From assembly GCF_049800675.1 (NCBI RefSeq), contig NZ_JBLOOT010000002.1, positions 496,001-560,000 on the forward strand: DNA of 64,000 nucleotides. Direction: 5' to 3'. Shown one piece after another: positions 8,654-18,975 of the stretch. Each line of letters begins with the position of its first letter. Positions within the stretch are counted from its first letter, which is position 1. Below the pieces are notes generated by a model. That model made no database searches. It was given only the letters and a program-made list of their open reading frames with translations, and had not been told where the DNA came from. The position numbers and the translations under genes are program-made. The stretch comes from Cauispirillum nitrogeniifigens (lineage in GTDB: Bacteria; Pseudomonadota; Alphaproteobacteria; Rhodospirillales; Rhodospirillaceae).

Positions 8654-10273
8654 GTGTCCCGCATCCTCGCCGCGCTCTGCCTCGTGCTGGCGCTGATCTT
8701 CGCCGCCGCCCCGCCGGCCCGTGCAGACGACGCGGCCTTCGCCGCGGCGGTCGCCGGCCTCGACCAGACGAGCTTCCCCAAGCGGGCCGAGGCCGTCGAC
8801 ACCCTGGGCGCCCTGGGCCATCCGCGCACCGAGACGGTGCTGCGCGCCCTGGCCGCCGGCGAGCTGTTCGCCCGCAAGGACGACCGCCGCGTGGTCATCG
8901 GCCGGCGCTCGGGCGACGGCTTCGAGCTGACCGACGCCGCCACCGGCGAAGCGGCGGGGCACGCGGCCTCCGGCGATCTCGCCAAGATCATCGCCAACAA
9001 CCAGATGCGCGGCCAGATCGAGGGCATCCTGGGCGCCTTCCTGCTGTTCTCCGCCGACGCCGGCGACCGCCTGCGCGCCGCCGACCAGATCCTCGCCAGC
9101 CCCGAGGCCGCCGCCGCCGCGCCGCTGCGCAAGGCCCTGGACACGGAGACGGACGCCACCGTCCGCGCCCGCCTGGAGCGTGCCCTGGCCGCCGCCCTGC
9201 TGTCGGGCGGCGGCAGCGTGGAGGAGCGCCGCGCCGCCGTCGCCACCCTGGGCAACACCAACGACACCACCCTGCGGGCGCTGATCCAGCGCACCGTCGC
9301 CGATGACCCCGACGACAGCGTGCGCGCCGCCGCCACTGCCGCCCTGGCCGCCATCGACAAGCGCCTGGCCTTCCTCGACATCGGCCAGAACATGGTCTTC
9401 GGCCTGTCGCTGGGGTCGGTGCTGCTGCTGGCGGCCATCGGTCTGGCCATCACCTTCGGCGTCATGGGGGTCATCAACATGGCCCATGGCGAGATGATCA
9501 TGCTCGGCGCCTACACCACCTTCGTGGTTCAGGAAGCCTTCCGCAGCCACCTGTCGCCGGACCTGTTCGGGCTGTATCTGGTGGTCGCCATTCCCGCCGC
9601 CTTCGTCGTCGCCGGGGCCGTGGGCGTGGCCATGGAACGCTCCGTCATCCGCTTCCTCTACGGCCGCCCGCTGGAGACGCTGCTAGCCACCTGGGGTATC
9701 TCCCTGGCCTTGCAGCAGGCGGTGCGGTCCCTGTTCGGCGCCACCAACCGCGAGGTCGCCAACCCCGCCTGGATGTCCGGCTCCCTCGACTTCCTGGGCC
9801 TGAGCCTGACCACCAACCGCATCGTGATCATCCTGTTCGCGCTGGCCGTGGTCATCGGTCTGGCCGCCTTCCTGCGCTGGTCGGCGATGGGCCTGAACAT
9901 GCGCGCCGTGACCCAGAACCGCCGCATGGCCGCCGCCATGGGCATTCCCACTGGGCGCGTCGATGCCCTGACCTTCGGCCTGGGCTCGGGCATCGCCGGG
10001 GTGGCGGGCGTGGCCCTGTCGCAGGTGTCCAACGTCAGCCCCAACCTCGGCCAGGGCTACATCGTCGACAGCTTCATGGTGGTGGTGTTCGGCGGCGTCG
10101 GCAGCCTGTGGGGCACCGTCGTCGGCGCCTTCAGCCTGGGCATCGTCAACAAGTTCCTGGAGCCGTACTCCGGCGCCGTGCTGGCCAAGATCCTGGTCCT
10201 GGTCCTCATCATCCTGTTCATCCAGAAGCGTCCGCGCGGCTTGTTCGCCCTGCGCGGAAGGTTTGTTGAGTAA
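8654..10273 (+). CDS. urtB: Urea ABC transporter permease UrtB
   Basis: A 539-residue inner-membrane permease subunit for urea. It has a signal-like N-terminus (residues 1-25, ending ARADD). A long hydrophilic, Ala-rich helical repeat region follows (about 26-240), which is normal for UrtB and absent from LivH. The LivH-like membrane domain then begins (LGSVLLLAAIGLAITFGVMG, NMAHGEMIMLGAYTTF). The EAA-like cytoplasmic loop MRAVTQNRRMAAAMGIP and the C-terminal GGVGSLWGTVVGA segment are conserved. The start is GTG 8654. The gene is 81 bp after urtA and 15 bp before urtC. Confidence 0.95.
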   Translation: MSRILAALCLVLALIFAAAPPARADDAAFAAAVAGLDQTSFPKRAEAVDTLGALGHPRTETVLRALAAGELFARKDDRRVVIGRRSGDGFELTDAATGEAAGHAASGDLAKIIANNQMRGQIEGILGAFLLFSADAGDRLRAADQILASPEAAAAAPLRKALDTETDATVRARLERALAAALLSGGGSVEERRAAVATLGNTNDTTLRALIQRTVADDPDDSVRAAATAALAAIDKRLAFLDIGQNMVFGLSLGSVLLLAAIGLAITFGVMGVINMAHGEMIMLGAYTTFVVQEAFRSHLSPDLFGLYLVVAIPAAFVVAGAVGVAMERSVIRFLYGRPLETLLATWGISLALQQAVRSLFGATNREVANPAWMSGSLDFLGLSLTTNRIVIILFALAVVIGLAAFLRWSAMGLNMRAVTQNRRMAAAMGIPTGRVDALTFGLGSGIAGVAGVALSQVSNVSPNLGQGYIVDSFMVVVFGGVGSLWGTVVGAFSLGIVNKFLEPYSGAVLAKILVLVLIILFIQKRPRGLFALRGRFVE

Positions 10274-10288
10274 GGAAAGGGACGCATC

Positions 10289-11437
10289 ATGGGTCCGATC
10301 ACCCGACGCCTTATGGCCCTGGAGAGCAAGCGCGGCTGGTCCGTCTTGCTGGGGGTCGTGCTGCTGGGCGCCATCGCGGTGCCGCTGCTCAACGGGCTGC
10401 TGCCGGCGGATCATCCGCTGCACGTGCCGACCTACATGGTCCAGCTTCTCGGCAAGTTCCTGTGCTACGCCATGCTGGCCCTGGCACTCGATCTCATCTG
10501 GGGCTTCGCCGGGGTGCTGAGCCTGGGGCACGGGGCGTTCTTCGCGCTCGGCGGCTATGCCATGGGCATGTACATGATGCGCCAGATCGGCGGCCGGGGC
10601 GTCTATGGCAATGCCGAGCTGCCCGACTTCATGGTGTTCCTGAACTGGACGGAGCTGCCGTGGTACTGGTGGGGCTTCGACCAGTTCTGGTTTGCTGCCC
10701 TGATGGTGGTCGCAGCACCCGGCCTGCTGGCCTTCGTGTTCGGCTGGCTGGCCTTCCGCTCGCGCATCACCGGGGTGTACCTGTCGATCATCACCCAGGC
10801 CATGACCTATGCCCTGATGCTGGCCTTCTTCCGCAACGAGATGGGCTTTGGCGGCAACAACGGCCTGACCGATTTCAAGGACATCCTCGGCCACAGCCTG
10901 AACGCCGACGCCACCAAGGTCGGCCTGTACGTCGCCACCGTGATCGCCCTGGCGGTCGCCTACCTGCTGTGCCGCTTCATCGTGAAGTCGCGCCTGGGCC
11001 GCGTGCTGCTGGCCGTGCGCGATGCCGAAAGCCGGGTGCGCTTCATCGGCCACTCCGTCACCGGGGCGAAGCTGTTCGCCTTCACCGTCTCGGCCATGAT
11101 CGCCGGGGTGGCCGGGGCGCTGTACGTGCCGCAGGTGGGCATCATCAACCCGTCGGAGTTCTCTCCCGCGCAGTCCATCGAGGTCGCCATCTGGGCCGCC
11201 GTCGGCGGGCGCGGCACCCTGTTCGGGCCGATCCTGGGGGCCTTGGCGGTCAACGGCGCGAAGTCCTACTTCACCGCCGCCGCGCCGGAGGTCTGGCTGT
11301 TCTTCCTGGGCGCCCTGTTCGTCGTCGTCACCCTGTTCCTGCCCAAAGGGTTGGTCGGCCTGATGGGCGCCCTGCGCGGCCTGAAGCGCCCCACCCTGCC
11401 GGCGGTCGCCAAGACGGAGGAAGTGAAGAATGCGTGA
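10289..11437 (+). CDS. urtC: Urea ABC transporter permease UrtC
   Basis: A 382-residue second permease of the urea transporter (LivM-like). Multiple membrane spans include GFAGVLSLGHGAFFALGGYAMG and the conserved cytoplasmic EAA-type loop RVLLAVRDAESRVRFIGHS near residue 235. The family segment GAVGGRGTLFGPILGA appears here as AAVGGRGTLFGPILGA. Length is typical for UrtC. The last 8 bp overlap the urtD start, indicating translational coupling within the operon. Confidence 0.95.
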   Translation: MGPITRRLMALESKRGWSVLLGVVLLGAIAVPLLNGLLPADHPLHVPTYMVQLLGKFLCYAMLALALDLIWGFAGVLSLGHGAFFALGGYAMGMYMMRQIGGRGVYGNAELPDFMVFLNWTELPWYWWGFDQFWFAALMVVAAPGLLAFVFGWLAFRSRITGVYLSIITQAMTYALMLAFFRNEMGFGGNNGLTDFKDILGHSLNADATKVGLYVATVIALAVAYLLCRFIVKSRLGRVLLAVRDAESRVRFIGHSVTGAKLFAFTVSAMIAGVAGALYVPQVGIINPSEFSPAQSIEVAIWAAVGGRGTLFGPILGALAVNGAKSYFTAAAPEVWLFFLGALFVVVTLFLPKGLVGLMGALRGLKRPTLPAVAKTEEVKNA

Positions 11438-12179
11438 GGCTTTCGGCTCCATCCTCTATCTCGACGGCGTCAGTGTCTCCTTCGACGGCTTCAAGGCGCT
11501 GAACTCCCTGTCCCTGGTCATCGAACCGGGCGAGCTGCGTACCATCATCGGCCCCAACGGGGCGGGCAAGACGACCATGATGGACGTCATCACCGGCAAG
11601 ACCCGCCCCGACGAGGGCGCCGTGCTCTATGACGGCGGCGTCGACCTGACGAAGCACAGCGAGGAACAGATCGCCACCCTGGGCATCGGCCGCAAGTTCC
11701 AGAAGCCGACGGTGTTCGAGAACCTGACCGTGTTCGAGAACCTGGAACTGGCCCTGGCCGGGGAACGCCGCACCTTTGCCGTGCTGTTCGCCCAGCTCAC
11801 CGGCGCGCAGACCGACCGCATCGAGGAGCTTTTGCGCACCATCCGCCTGACCGAACGCGCCGGGCATCTGGCCGGGACGCTGAGCCACGGCCAGAAGCAG
11901 TGGCTGGAGATCGGCGTGCTGCTGGCCCAGGACCCGCGCCTGATGATGCTCGACGAACCCGTCGCCGGCATGACCGACGCCGAGACGGAACAGACCGCCG
12001 AACTGCTGGTCGACATCGCACGGGAACGCTCGGTCATCGTCGTCGAGCACGACATGGAATTCGTCCGCCGCCTGGCCAGCAAGGTCACCGTCCTGCACGA
12101 GGGCCGGGTGCTGGCCGAAGGCTCCCTGGCCCACGTCCAGTCCGACGAGCGGGTCATCGAAGTGTACCTGGGGCGGTAG
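11430..12179 (+). CDS. urtD: Urea ABC transporter ATP-binding protein UrtD
   Basis: A 249-residue ATPase subunit. Walker A is GPNGAGKTT (about residue 41), the signature motif appears in the variant form LSHGQKQWLEIG, Walker B is LMMLDEPVAGM, and the switch His is in VIVVEHDMEFVRRLA. The variant LSHGQ signature and the C-terminal LAEGSLAHVQSDERVIEVYLG tail are typical of the LivG/UrtD branch. It overlaps urtC by 8 bp. A 150-bp inverted-repeat element separates it from urtE, an unusual interruption of this compact operon. Confidence 0.95.
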   Translation: MREAFGSILYLDGVSVSFDGFKALNSLSLVIEPGELRTIIGPNGAGKTTMMDVITGKTRPDEGAVLYDGGVDLTKHSEEQIATLGIGRKFQKPTVFENLTVFENLELALAGERRTFAVLFAQLTGAQTDRIEELLRTIRLTERAGHLAGTLSHGQKQWLEIGVLLAQDPRLMMLDEPVAGMTDAETEQTAELLVDIARERSVIVVEHDMEFVRRLASKVTVLHEGRVLAEGSLAHVQSDERVIEVYLGR

Positions 12180-12193
12180 GAAGGGAGGGGGTT

Positions 12194-12343
12194 GAACCAC
12201 CAAGACACCAAGGCACCAAGACCTCGTGCCGCTTGAAAGGAAGCGGACCCGCCGCGCGCAGCGCAGGATTGGACTGCTTTGGGATGGTGCGCCTGTGGCG
12301 CTGGAGGCTCCGGCCCCTTGGTGCCTTGGTGTCTTGGTGGTTC
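12194..12343. repeat. 150-bp inverted-repeat element between urtD and urtE
   Basis: Perfect 27-bp terminal inverted repeats (12194-12220 and 12317-12343) flank about 96 bp of core. Each arm starts GAACCACC and is itself an imperfect tandem array of a short ACCAAG-containing unit. The core has TCGTGCCG three bases inside the left arm and CGCCTGTGGCGC near the right arm. Both are shared in position with the element at 14608-14759, so the two are one family. No transposase is encoded, so it is a MITE- or REP-like non-autonomous element. It fills nearly all of the urtD-urtE gap. Confidence 0.85.
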
Positions 12344-12371
12344 CCCGTCATCGACAGAGGATCGAAGGACC

Positions 12372-13067
12372 ATGCTGACAGTCTCCGACATCCACCTGCA
12401 CTATGGTGCCTCCCATACCCTGCGCGGCGTCAGCTTGGGCGCGCGCAAGGGCCGCGTGACCTGCCTGATGGGGCGCAACGGCGTGGGCAAGACCAGCCTG
12501 CTTGGCGCCGTCATGGGCATGCATCCGGTGTCCGGCGGCGCCATCGCCTGGGAGGGCGACGACATCACCCGCCTGCCCACCCACCAGCGGGCGCGGCGCG
12601 GCATCGCCTACGTGCCGCAGGGGCGTGAGATCTTTCCCCGCCTGACCGTGCGGGAGAACCTGGAAACCGCCTACGCCTGCCTGCCGCGCGGGCAGCGCCG
12701 CCTGCCCGACGAGATCTTTGACCTGTTCCCGGTGCTCAAGGACATGCTGCACCGCCGGGGCGGCGACCTGTCGGGCGGCCAGCAGCAGCAGCTTGCCATC
12801 GCCCGCGCCCTGGTGACCAAGCCGCGCCTGCTGGTGCTGGACGAACCGACCGAGGGTATCCAGCCGTCGATCATCAAGGACATCGAGCGGGTCATCCGCC
12901 TGCTGGGCGCGCGCGGCGACATGGCCATCCTGCTGGTCGAGCAGTACTTCGAGTTCGCCCGCGACCTCGCCGACGACTACGCCGTCATGGACCGGGGCGA
13001 GGTTGTGCTGGCCGGCGAGGCCGCCGCCATGGAGGAGGCCGAGGTGCGCAAGCACCTGACCGTGTGA
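12372..13067 (+). CDS. urtE: Urea ABC transporter ATP-binding protein UrtE
   Basis: A 231-residue second ATPase of the urea transporter. Walker A is GRNGVGKTS, the signature is LSGGQQQQLAIARAL, Walker B is LLVLDEPTEGIQPS and the switch His position is in AILLVEQYFEFA (Gln in place of His, as is usual in LivF/UrtE proteins). ATG 12372 is chosen over an upstream in-frame ATG because it begins the conserved MLTVSDIHLHYG. It follows the inverted-repeat element by 28 bp, so its transcript must read through that hairpin or start afresh. Confidence 0.95.
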   Translation: MLTVSDIHLHYGASHTLRGVSLGARKGRVTCLMGRNGVGKTSLLGAVMGMHPVSGGAIAWEGDDITRLPTHQRARRGIAYVPQGREIFPRLTVRENLETAYACLPRGQRRLPDEIFDLFPVLKDMLHRRGGDLSGGQQQQLAIARALVTKPRLLVLDEPTEGIQPSIIKDIERVIRLLGARGDMAILLVEQYFEFARDLADDYAVMDRGEVVLAGEAAAMEEAEVRKHLTV

Positions 13068-13070
13068 CCT

Positions 13071-13107
13071 GCCCAAGGATTGGACGCCCGTTGTCCAAGG
13101 CTTGGGC
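13071..13107. repeat. Imperfect inverted repeat after urtE
   Basis: GCCCAAGGATTGGAC (13071-13085) pairs with GTCCAAGGCTTGGGC (13093-13107) at 13 of 15 positions around a 7-nt loop, three bases after the urtE stop. There is no T tract. It could be a weak terminator, an RNA-stabilising hairpin or a regulator site before the hupE-ure genes. Confidence 0.4.
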
Positions 13108-13199
13108 GCCTCCCCGCCCATGACCGCCGCAACCGGCGGGGTCCGGGCATGGCACGGGGATTGCTGTTCCGACATCAACCATCATCCGGGGGAATCGCC

Positions 13200-13754
13200 A
13201 TGCCACGCCTGCCCATCCTCGCCGCCGCCTTCAGTCTCGTTGCCGGAACCGCCCAGGCCCACGCGCCCGGCGCCTTCGGCCTGACCGCCGGCCTGAGCCA
13301 TCCGTTCCTGGGGGCCGATCACCTGATGGCGATGGTCGCCGTCGGCCTGCTGGCGGTGCAGCAGGGCGGCAAGCCGTGGCTGCTGCCGGCCGTGTTCGTC
13401 GCCGCCATGGCCGCCGGCCTGGGGCTGGGGGCGCTGGGCCTGGGTGGAGCGGTGGAGGCCGGGATCGTCGGCTCCGTCATCGTGCTGGGCGCCCTGGTGG
13501 CCTGGGGGCGCGCCCTGTCGGCTGGCGTGCTGGCCGCCGTGGTGGCCCTGAGCGCTGCCCTGCACGGCCATGCCCATGGCCTGGAGATGCCCGCCGAGTC
13601 CGCGGCCCTGGCCTATGCCCTTGGTGCCCTGGCGGGGACTGCCGTGTTGCACGGCCTGGGCGTCGGCGCGGCGCGGATGCTGCGCGGCACCGCCGTGCGG
13701 GCCTGCGGCGCGGCCTTCGCCGCTGGCGCCGTGGCGCTGCTGGTCCTGGCCTGA
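13200..13754 (+). CDS. ureJ: HupE/UreJ-family nickel permease
   Basis: A 184-residue membrane protein of the HupE/UreJ family, thought to supply Ni2+ for metalloenzymes. The N-terminal segment MPRLPILAAAFSLVAGTAQAHAPG looks like a signal peptide or first span. It is followed by the family hallmark HPFLGADHLMAMVAVGL, with the His and Asp residues assigned to metal passage, and by the second motif LHGHAHGLEMP near residue 122. Roughly six membrane spans are visible. It ends 4 bp before ureD, so a role in nickel provision for urease is the natural reading. The name hupE would be equally valid. Confidence 0.88.
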   Translation: MPRLPILAAAFSLVAGTAQAHAPGAFGLTAGLSHPFLGADHLMAMVAVGLLAVQQGGKPWLLPAVFVAAMAAGLGLGALGLGGAVEAGIVGSVIVLGALVAWGRALSAGVLAAVVALSAALHGHAHGLEMPAESAALAYALGALAGTAVLHGLGVGAARMLRGTAVRACGAAFAAGAVALLVLA

Positions 13755-13758
13755 GCCG

Positions 13759-14595
13759 GTGAACGCGCTGCCCGCCAGCCCGCTCGTTCGCCAGGGGCTT
13801 GCCGTCGTCGCAGCGCGGGCGGAGGCGGGGTGTACGCGCCTCGCCGACCTGCGCCAGGACGCGCCGCTGCGGCTGCTGTTCCCGCGCGTGCCGGCCGGCG
13901 AGCCGCTGACCGCCTGCCTGACCAACACGGCCGGCGGGCTGGTCGGCGGCGACCGCCTGGCGGTGCGGGCGCGGGCGGAGGAGGGGGCGGCGCTGCTGGT
14001 CATGGCCCAGGCGGCGGAGAAGGTCTATCGCTCGCTCGGCCCCGACTGCCGCATCGACGTGGACCTGGAGGCCGCCGACGGGGCGTGGCTGGAGTGGCTG
14101 CCGCAGGAGACGATCGTCTTCGACCGCGCCCGCCTGCGCCGCCGCACCCGCGTGGCCCTGGTCCCCGGCGCCCGCCTGCTGGCCGGGGAGATGCTGGTGT
14201 TCGGCCGCACCGCCCATGGCGAGGTGCTGCGCGAGGGGCTGATCCGCGATGCCTGGGAGATCCGCGTCGAGGACCGCCTGGCTTGGGCCGACGTGCTGCA
14301 CCTGGACGGGCCCTTACGGGCGGTGCTCGATCACCCGGCCACCTTCGACGGCGCCACCGCCTGCGCCACGCTGGTCTTTCACGGCCCCGCCCTGGAGGAG
14401 ACGCGCGACGCCCTCCGCGAGCTGGCGGCGCCGGCCGGGGTGCTGCGCGGATGCACCATCGTCGGCGGCCTGCTGGTGGCCCGCTGGCTGGGCAAGGACG
14501 CCCTGGCCCTGCGCGAGGACTATGCGCGGGCGTGGGGCTTGGTGCGCGAGCGAAACGGTTATGCCGCCCGGCTACCCCGGCTGTGGCATGTGTGA
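13759..14595 (+). CDS. ureD: Urease accessory protein UreD
   Basis: A 278-residue cytosolic chaperone that binds apo-urease and recruits UreF and UreG for nickel insertion. Conserved segments include TNTAGGLVGGDRL (about residue 54), AAEKVYRS, the DGAWLEWLPQETIVFDRA stretch and GEMLVFGRTAHGE. The start is GTG 13759, four bases after the ureJ stop. Upstream ATGs lie within ureJ and would add a nonconserved leader. Length agrees with the family. Confidence 0.95.
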   Translation: MNALPASPLVRQGLAVVAARAEAGCTRLADLRQDAPLRLLFPRVPAGEPLTACLTNTAGGLVGGDRLAVRARAEEGAALLVMAQAAEKVYRSLGPDCRIDVDLEAADGAWLEWLPQETIVFDRARLRRRTRVALVPGARLLAGEMLVFGRTAHGEVLREGLIRDAWEIRVEDRLAWADVLHLDGPLRAVLDHPATFDGATACATLVFHGPALEETRDALRELAAPAGVLRGCTIVGGLLVARWLGKDALALREDYARAWGLVRERNGYAARLPRLWHV

Positions 14596-14607
14596 AGGAA
14601 AGTGTTT

Positions 14608-14759
14608 GAACCACAGAGGACACAGAGAACACAGAGGTTTCGTGCCGACGGTCGAGGTGTTCGCGCCGCGCGCGGCGCAGATAATCCGGCCGCCACCGAA
14701 TTTCCGCCTGCGGCGCAGCCTCCACGCGCTCTCTGTGTCCTCTGTGTCCTCTGTGGTTC
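14608..14759. repeat. 152-bp inverted-repeat element between ureD and ureA
   Basis: Terminal inverted repeats of 29 bp (14608-14636 and 14731-14759) match at 28 of 29 positions. Each arm begins GAACCACAGAGG and is a tandem array of an ACAGAG-containing unit. TCGTGCCG lies three bases inside the left arm and CGCCTGCGGCGC near the right arm, as in the element at 12194-12343 but with different arm units. It lies in the 190-bp ureD-ureA gap and carries no coding potential. Confidence 0.85.
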
Positions 14760-14785
14760 ACAACAACCTGTAACGGAGGACCCCG

Positions 14786-15088
14786 GTGAACCTGTCCCCA
14801 CGCGAGAAAGACAAGCTGCTGGTCGCCGTGGCCGCCATGGTGGCCCGCGCCCGGCTGGAGCGCGGCGTGAAGCTCAACTACCCCGAGGCCATCGCGCTGA
14901 TCACCGACTTCGTGGTCGAGGGCGCCCGCGACGGCCGGTCGGTGGCCGACCTCATGGCCGCCGGGGCGCACGTCCTGACCCGCGCCCAGGTCATGGAGGG
15001 CATCGCCGAGATGATCCCCGAGATCCAGGTCGAGGCCACCTTTCCCGACGGCACCAAGCTGGTGACCGTCCATCACCCCATCCGCTGA
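14786..15088 (+). CDS. ureA: Urease subunit gamma
   Basis: The 100-residue structural gamma subunit of urease. It is recognised by MNLSPREKDKLLVAVAAMVARARLERG..., the KLNYPEAIALI segment and the C-terminal FPDGTKLVTVHHPI. The start is GTG 14786, preceded by CGGAGGACC. It is the first of three structural subunits (separate gamma, beta and alpha genes, the usual bacterial arrangement), 13 bp before ureB. Confidence 0.97.
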   Translation: MNLSPREKDKLLVAVAAMVARARLERGVKLNYPEAIALITDFVVEGARDGRSVADLMAAGAHVLTRAQVMEGIAEMIPEIQVEATFPDGTKLVTVHHPIR

Positions 15089-15101
15089 GGAGGCGCGGCC
15101 C

Positions 15102-15419
15102 ATGATCCCCGGCGAAATCCTTCCCGCCCCCGGCGAGCTGGTCCTCAACGAGGGCCGCCCCACAGTCACCGTCACGGTCGAGAACACCGGCGACCGGCCG
15201 GTGCAGGTGGGCAGCCATTTCCACTTCTTCGAGGTCAATGCCGCCCTGGCCTTTGACCGTGCAGCCGCGCGTGGCTTCCGCCTGGACATCCCCGCCGGCA
15301 CGGCGGTGCGGTTCGAGCCGGGGCAGGCGCGCACGGTCGGGCTGGTGGCCTTTGCCGGCGACCGCGTGGCGATCGGCTTCAACGGCCGCGTCGACGGCGC
15401 TCTGGACGGGGGGAACTGA
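15102..15419 (+). CDS. ureB: Urease subunit beta
   Basis: The 105-residue structural beta subunit. Diagnostic segments are MIPGEILPAPGELVLNEGR, the GDRPVQVGSHFHFFEVN motif and PAGTAVRFEPGQ. It follows ureA by 13 bp with an AGGAGG-like ribosome site and ends two bases before the ureC ATG. The product forms the (alpha beta gamma)3 urease with UreA and UreC in the cytoplasm. Confidence 0.97.
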   Translation: MIPGEILPAPGELVLNEGRPTVTVTVENTGDRPVQVGSHFHFFEVNAALAFDRAAARGFRLDIPAGTAVRFEPGQARTVGLVAFAGDRVAIGFNGRVDGALDGGN

Positions 15420-15421
15420 GC

Positions 15422-17131
<1,710 letters not shown>

Positions 17132-17148
17132 TCGAAGGAGGCTCCCCC

Positions 17149-17649
17149 ATGCCACCAACCCCGCGCCGGGCCGTTGAAGTGCTGCCCGCCGCCTCCTGGC
17201 CCGCCGGGCGGGAGGTCGCCACCGTCACCCTGCCGTGCGTGGAGCGTCACCGCCGCCGCATCCTGATGCGCGACGACGGCGGCGGGGAATTCCTGCTCGA
17301 CCTGCCGGAAGCCGTGCAGATGGTCGACGGCGACGGCCTGCGGCTGGAGGACGGCGCCGTCGTGCGCGTCGTCGCCGCCGAGGAGTTCGTCGCCGAGGCC
17401 CGCTGCGCCGACCCCCTGCACCTCGCCCGCGTCGCCTGGCACCTGGGCAACCGCCACCTGCCGGTGCAGGTGCTGGCCGACGGCGGCATCCGCTTCCCCC
17501 ACGACCACGTCATCGAGGCCATGGTCGCCGGCCTGGGGGCGGAGGTGTCGCACTGCCGGGCGCCGTTCCAGCCCGAGAGCGGCGCCTATTCCGGCAGCGC
17601 GGGTGGTGGTGGCGGCGGCGGGGGGCATGTCCATGCCCACTCCCACTGA
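17149..17649 (+). CDS. ureE: Urease accessory protein UreE (nickel metallochaperone)
   Basis: A 166-residue nickel carrier. The N-terminal peptide-binding half includes RHRRRILMRDDGGGEFLLDLPEA. The C-terminal metal-binding half has the conserved AWHLGNRHLPVQV and FPHDHVIEAMVAGLG. It ends with a run of nine Gly followed by HVHAHSH, a short His-rich nickel-buffering tail like that of Klebsiella UreE but shorter. The 3' end overlaps the ureF start by more than 15 bp, so the His tail is encoded over the beginning of ureF. Confidence 0.95.
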   Translation: MPPTPRRAVEVLPAASWPAGREVATVTLPCVERHRRRILMRDDGGGEFLLDLPEAVQMVDGDGLRLEDGAVVRVVAAEEFVAEARCADPLHLARVAWHLGNRHLPVQVLADGGIRFPHDHVIEAMVAGLGAEVSHCRAPFQPESGAYSGSAGGGGGGGGHVHAHSH

Positions 17650-18312
17650 TCCGGCCAGCCTCTATCGCCTGATGACGTGGCTGTCGCCGGCCTTCCCGGT
17701 CGGCGCCTTCACCTATTCGCACGGCCTGGAGTGGGCGGTGGAGGACGGGCGGGTGAGGGACTTCGCCACCCTGACCGCCTGGGTCGAGGGCGTAGTGGTG
17801 CACGGCGCCGGGCGCACCGACGCCGACCTGTTCCGCGAGGCGTGGCAGGCGGTGGCCGACGGCGACCGCGCCCGTTTCGCCCGCGCCGCCGAGTGGGCCG
17901 ACGCCCTGCGCGGCTCGGCCGAGATGGCGCTGGAGAGCGCCAACCAGGGCCGCGCCTTCCTCGACTGCCTGGGCAAGGCGTGGCCGCACCCCGACCTGGA
18001 GGCTTGGGCGCCCCGGCCGGTGGCCTATGCCGTGGCCGTGGCCCTGGCGGCGGCGCTCAACGGCGTGCCGCTGCGCGCCGCCCTGATCGCCTTCCTGCAC
18101 GCCCTGTCGGCCAACCTCATCAGCGCGGCGGTGCGCCTCGTCCCCCTCGGCCAGACCGACGGCCAGAAGGCGCAGGCGGCCCTGGCGCCGGTCATCGCGC
18201 GGGCCGTGGACGACGCCCTGGCGCGGACCTGGGACGACCTGGGGGCGGCGGCACCGCTCATCGACCTGACCAGCATGGCCCACGAAACCCAGTATTCGAG
18301 GATGTTCCGCTC

Positions 18313-18316
<4 letters not shown>
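17627..18316 (+). CDS. ureF: Urease accessory protein UreF
   Basis: A 229-residue accessory protein that acts with UreD and UreG in urease activation. Motifs include the N-terminal LMTWLSPAFPVGAFTYSHGLE and the C-terminal PLIDLTSMAHETQYSRMFRS. The start is uncertain between ATG 17627 and ATG 17633; both lie within the last codons of ureE. The stop overlaps the ureG start in an ATGA arrangement. All-helical composition and length fit the family. Confidence 0.94.
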
Positions 18317-18945
<629 letters not shown>

Positions 18946-18975
18946 AACGGTCCCTCGCAAAGCGGCTGCGGGCGC

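Noticed and set aside
12194..12343. Inverted repeat as a full insertion sequence
   Set aside because: Only about 96 bp lie between the arms and no transposase frame exists, so it is a non-autonomous element at most.
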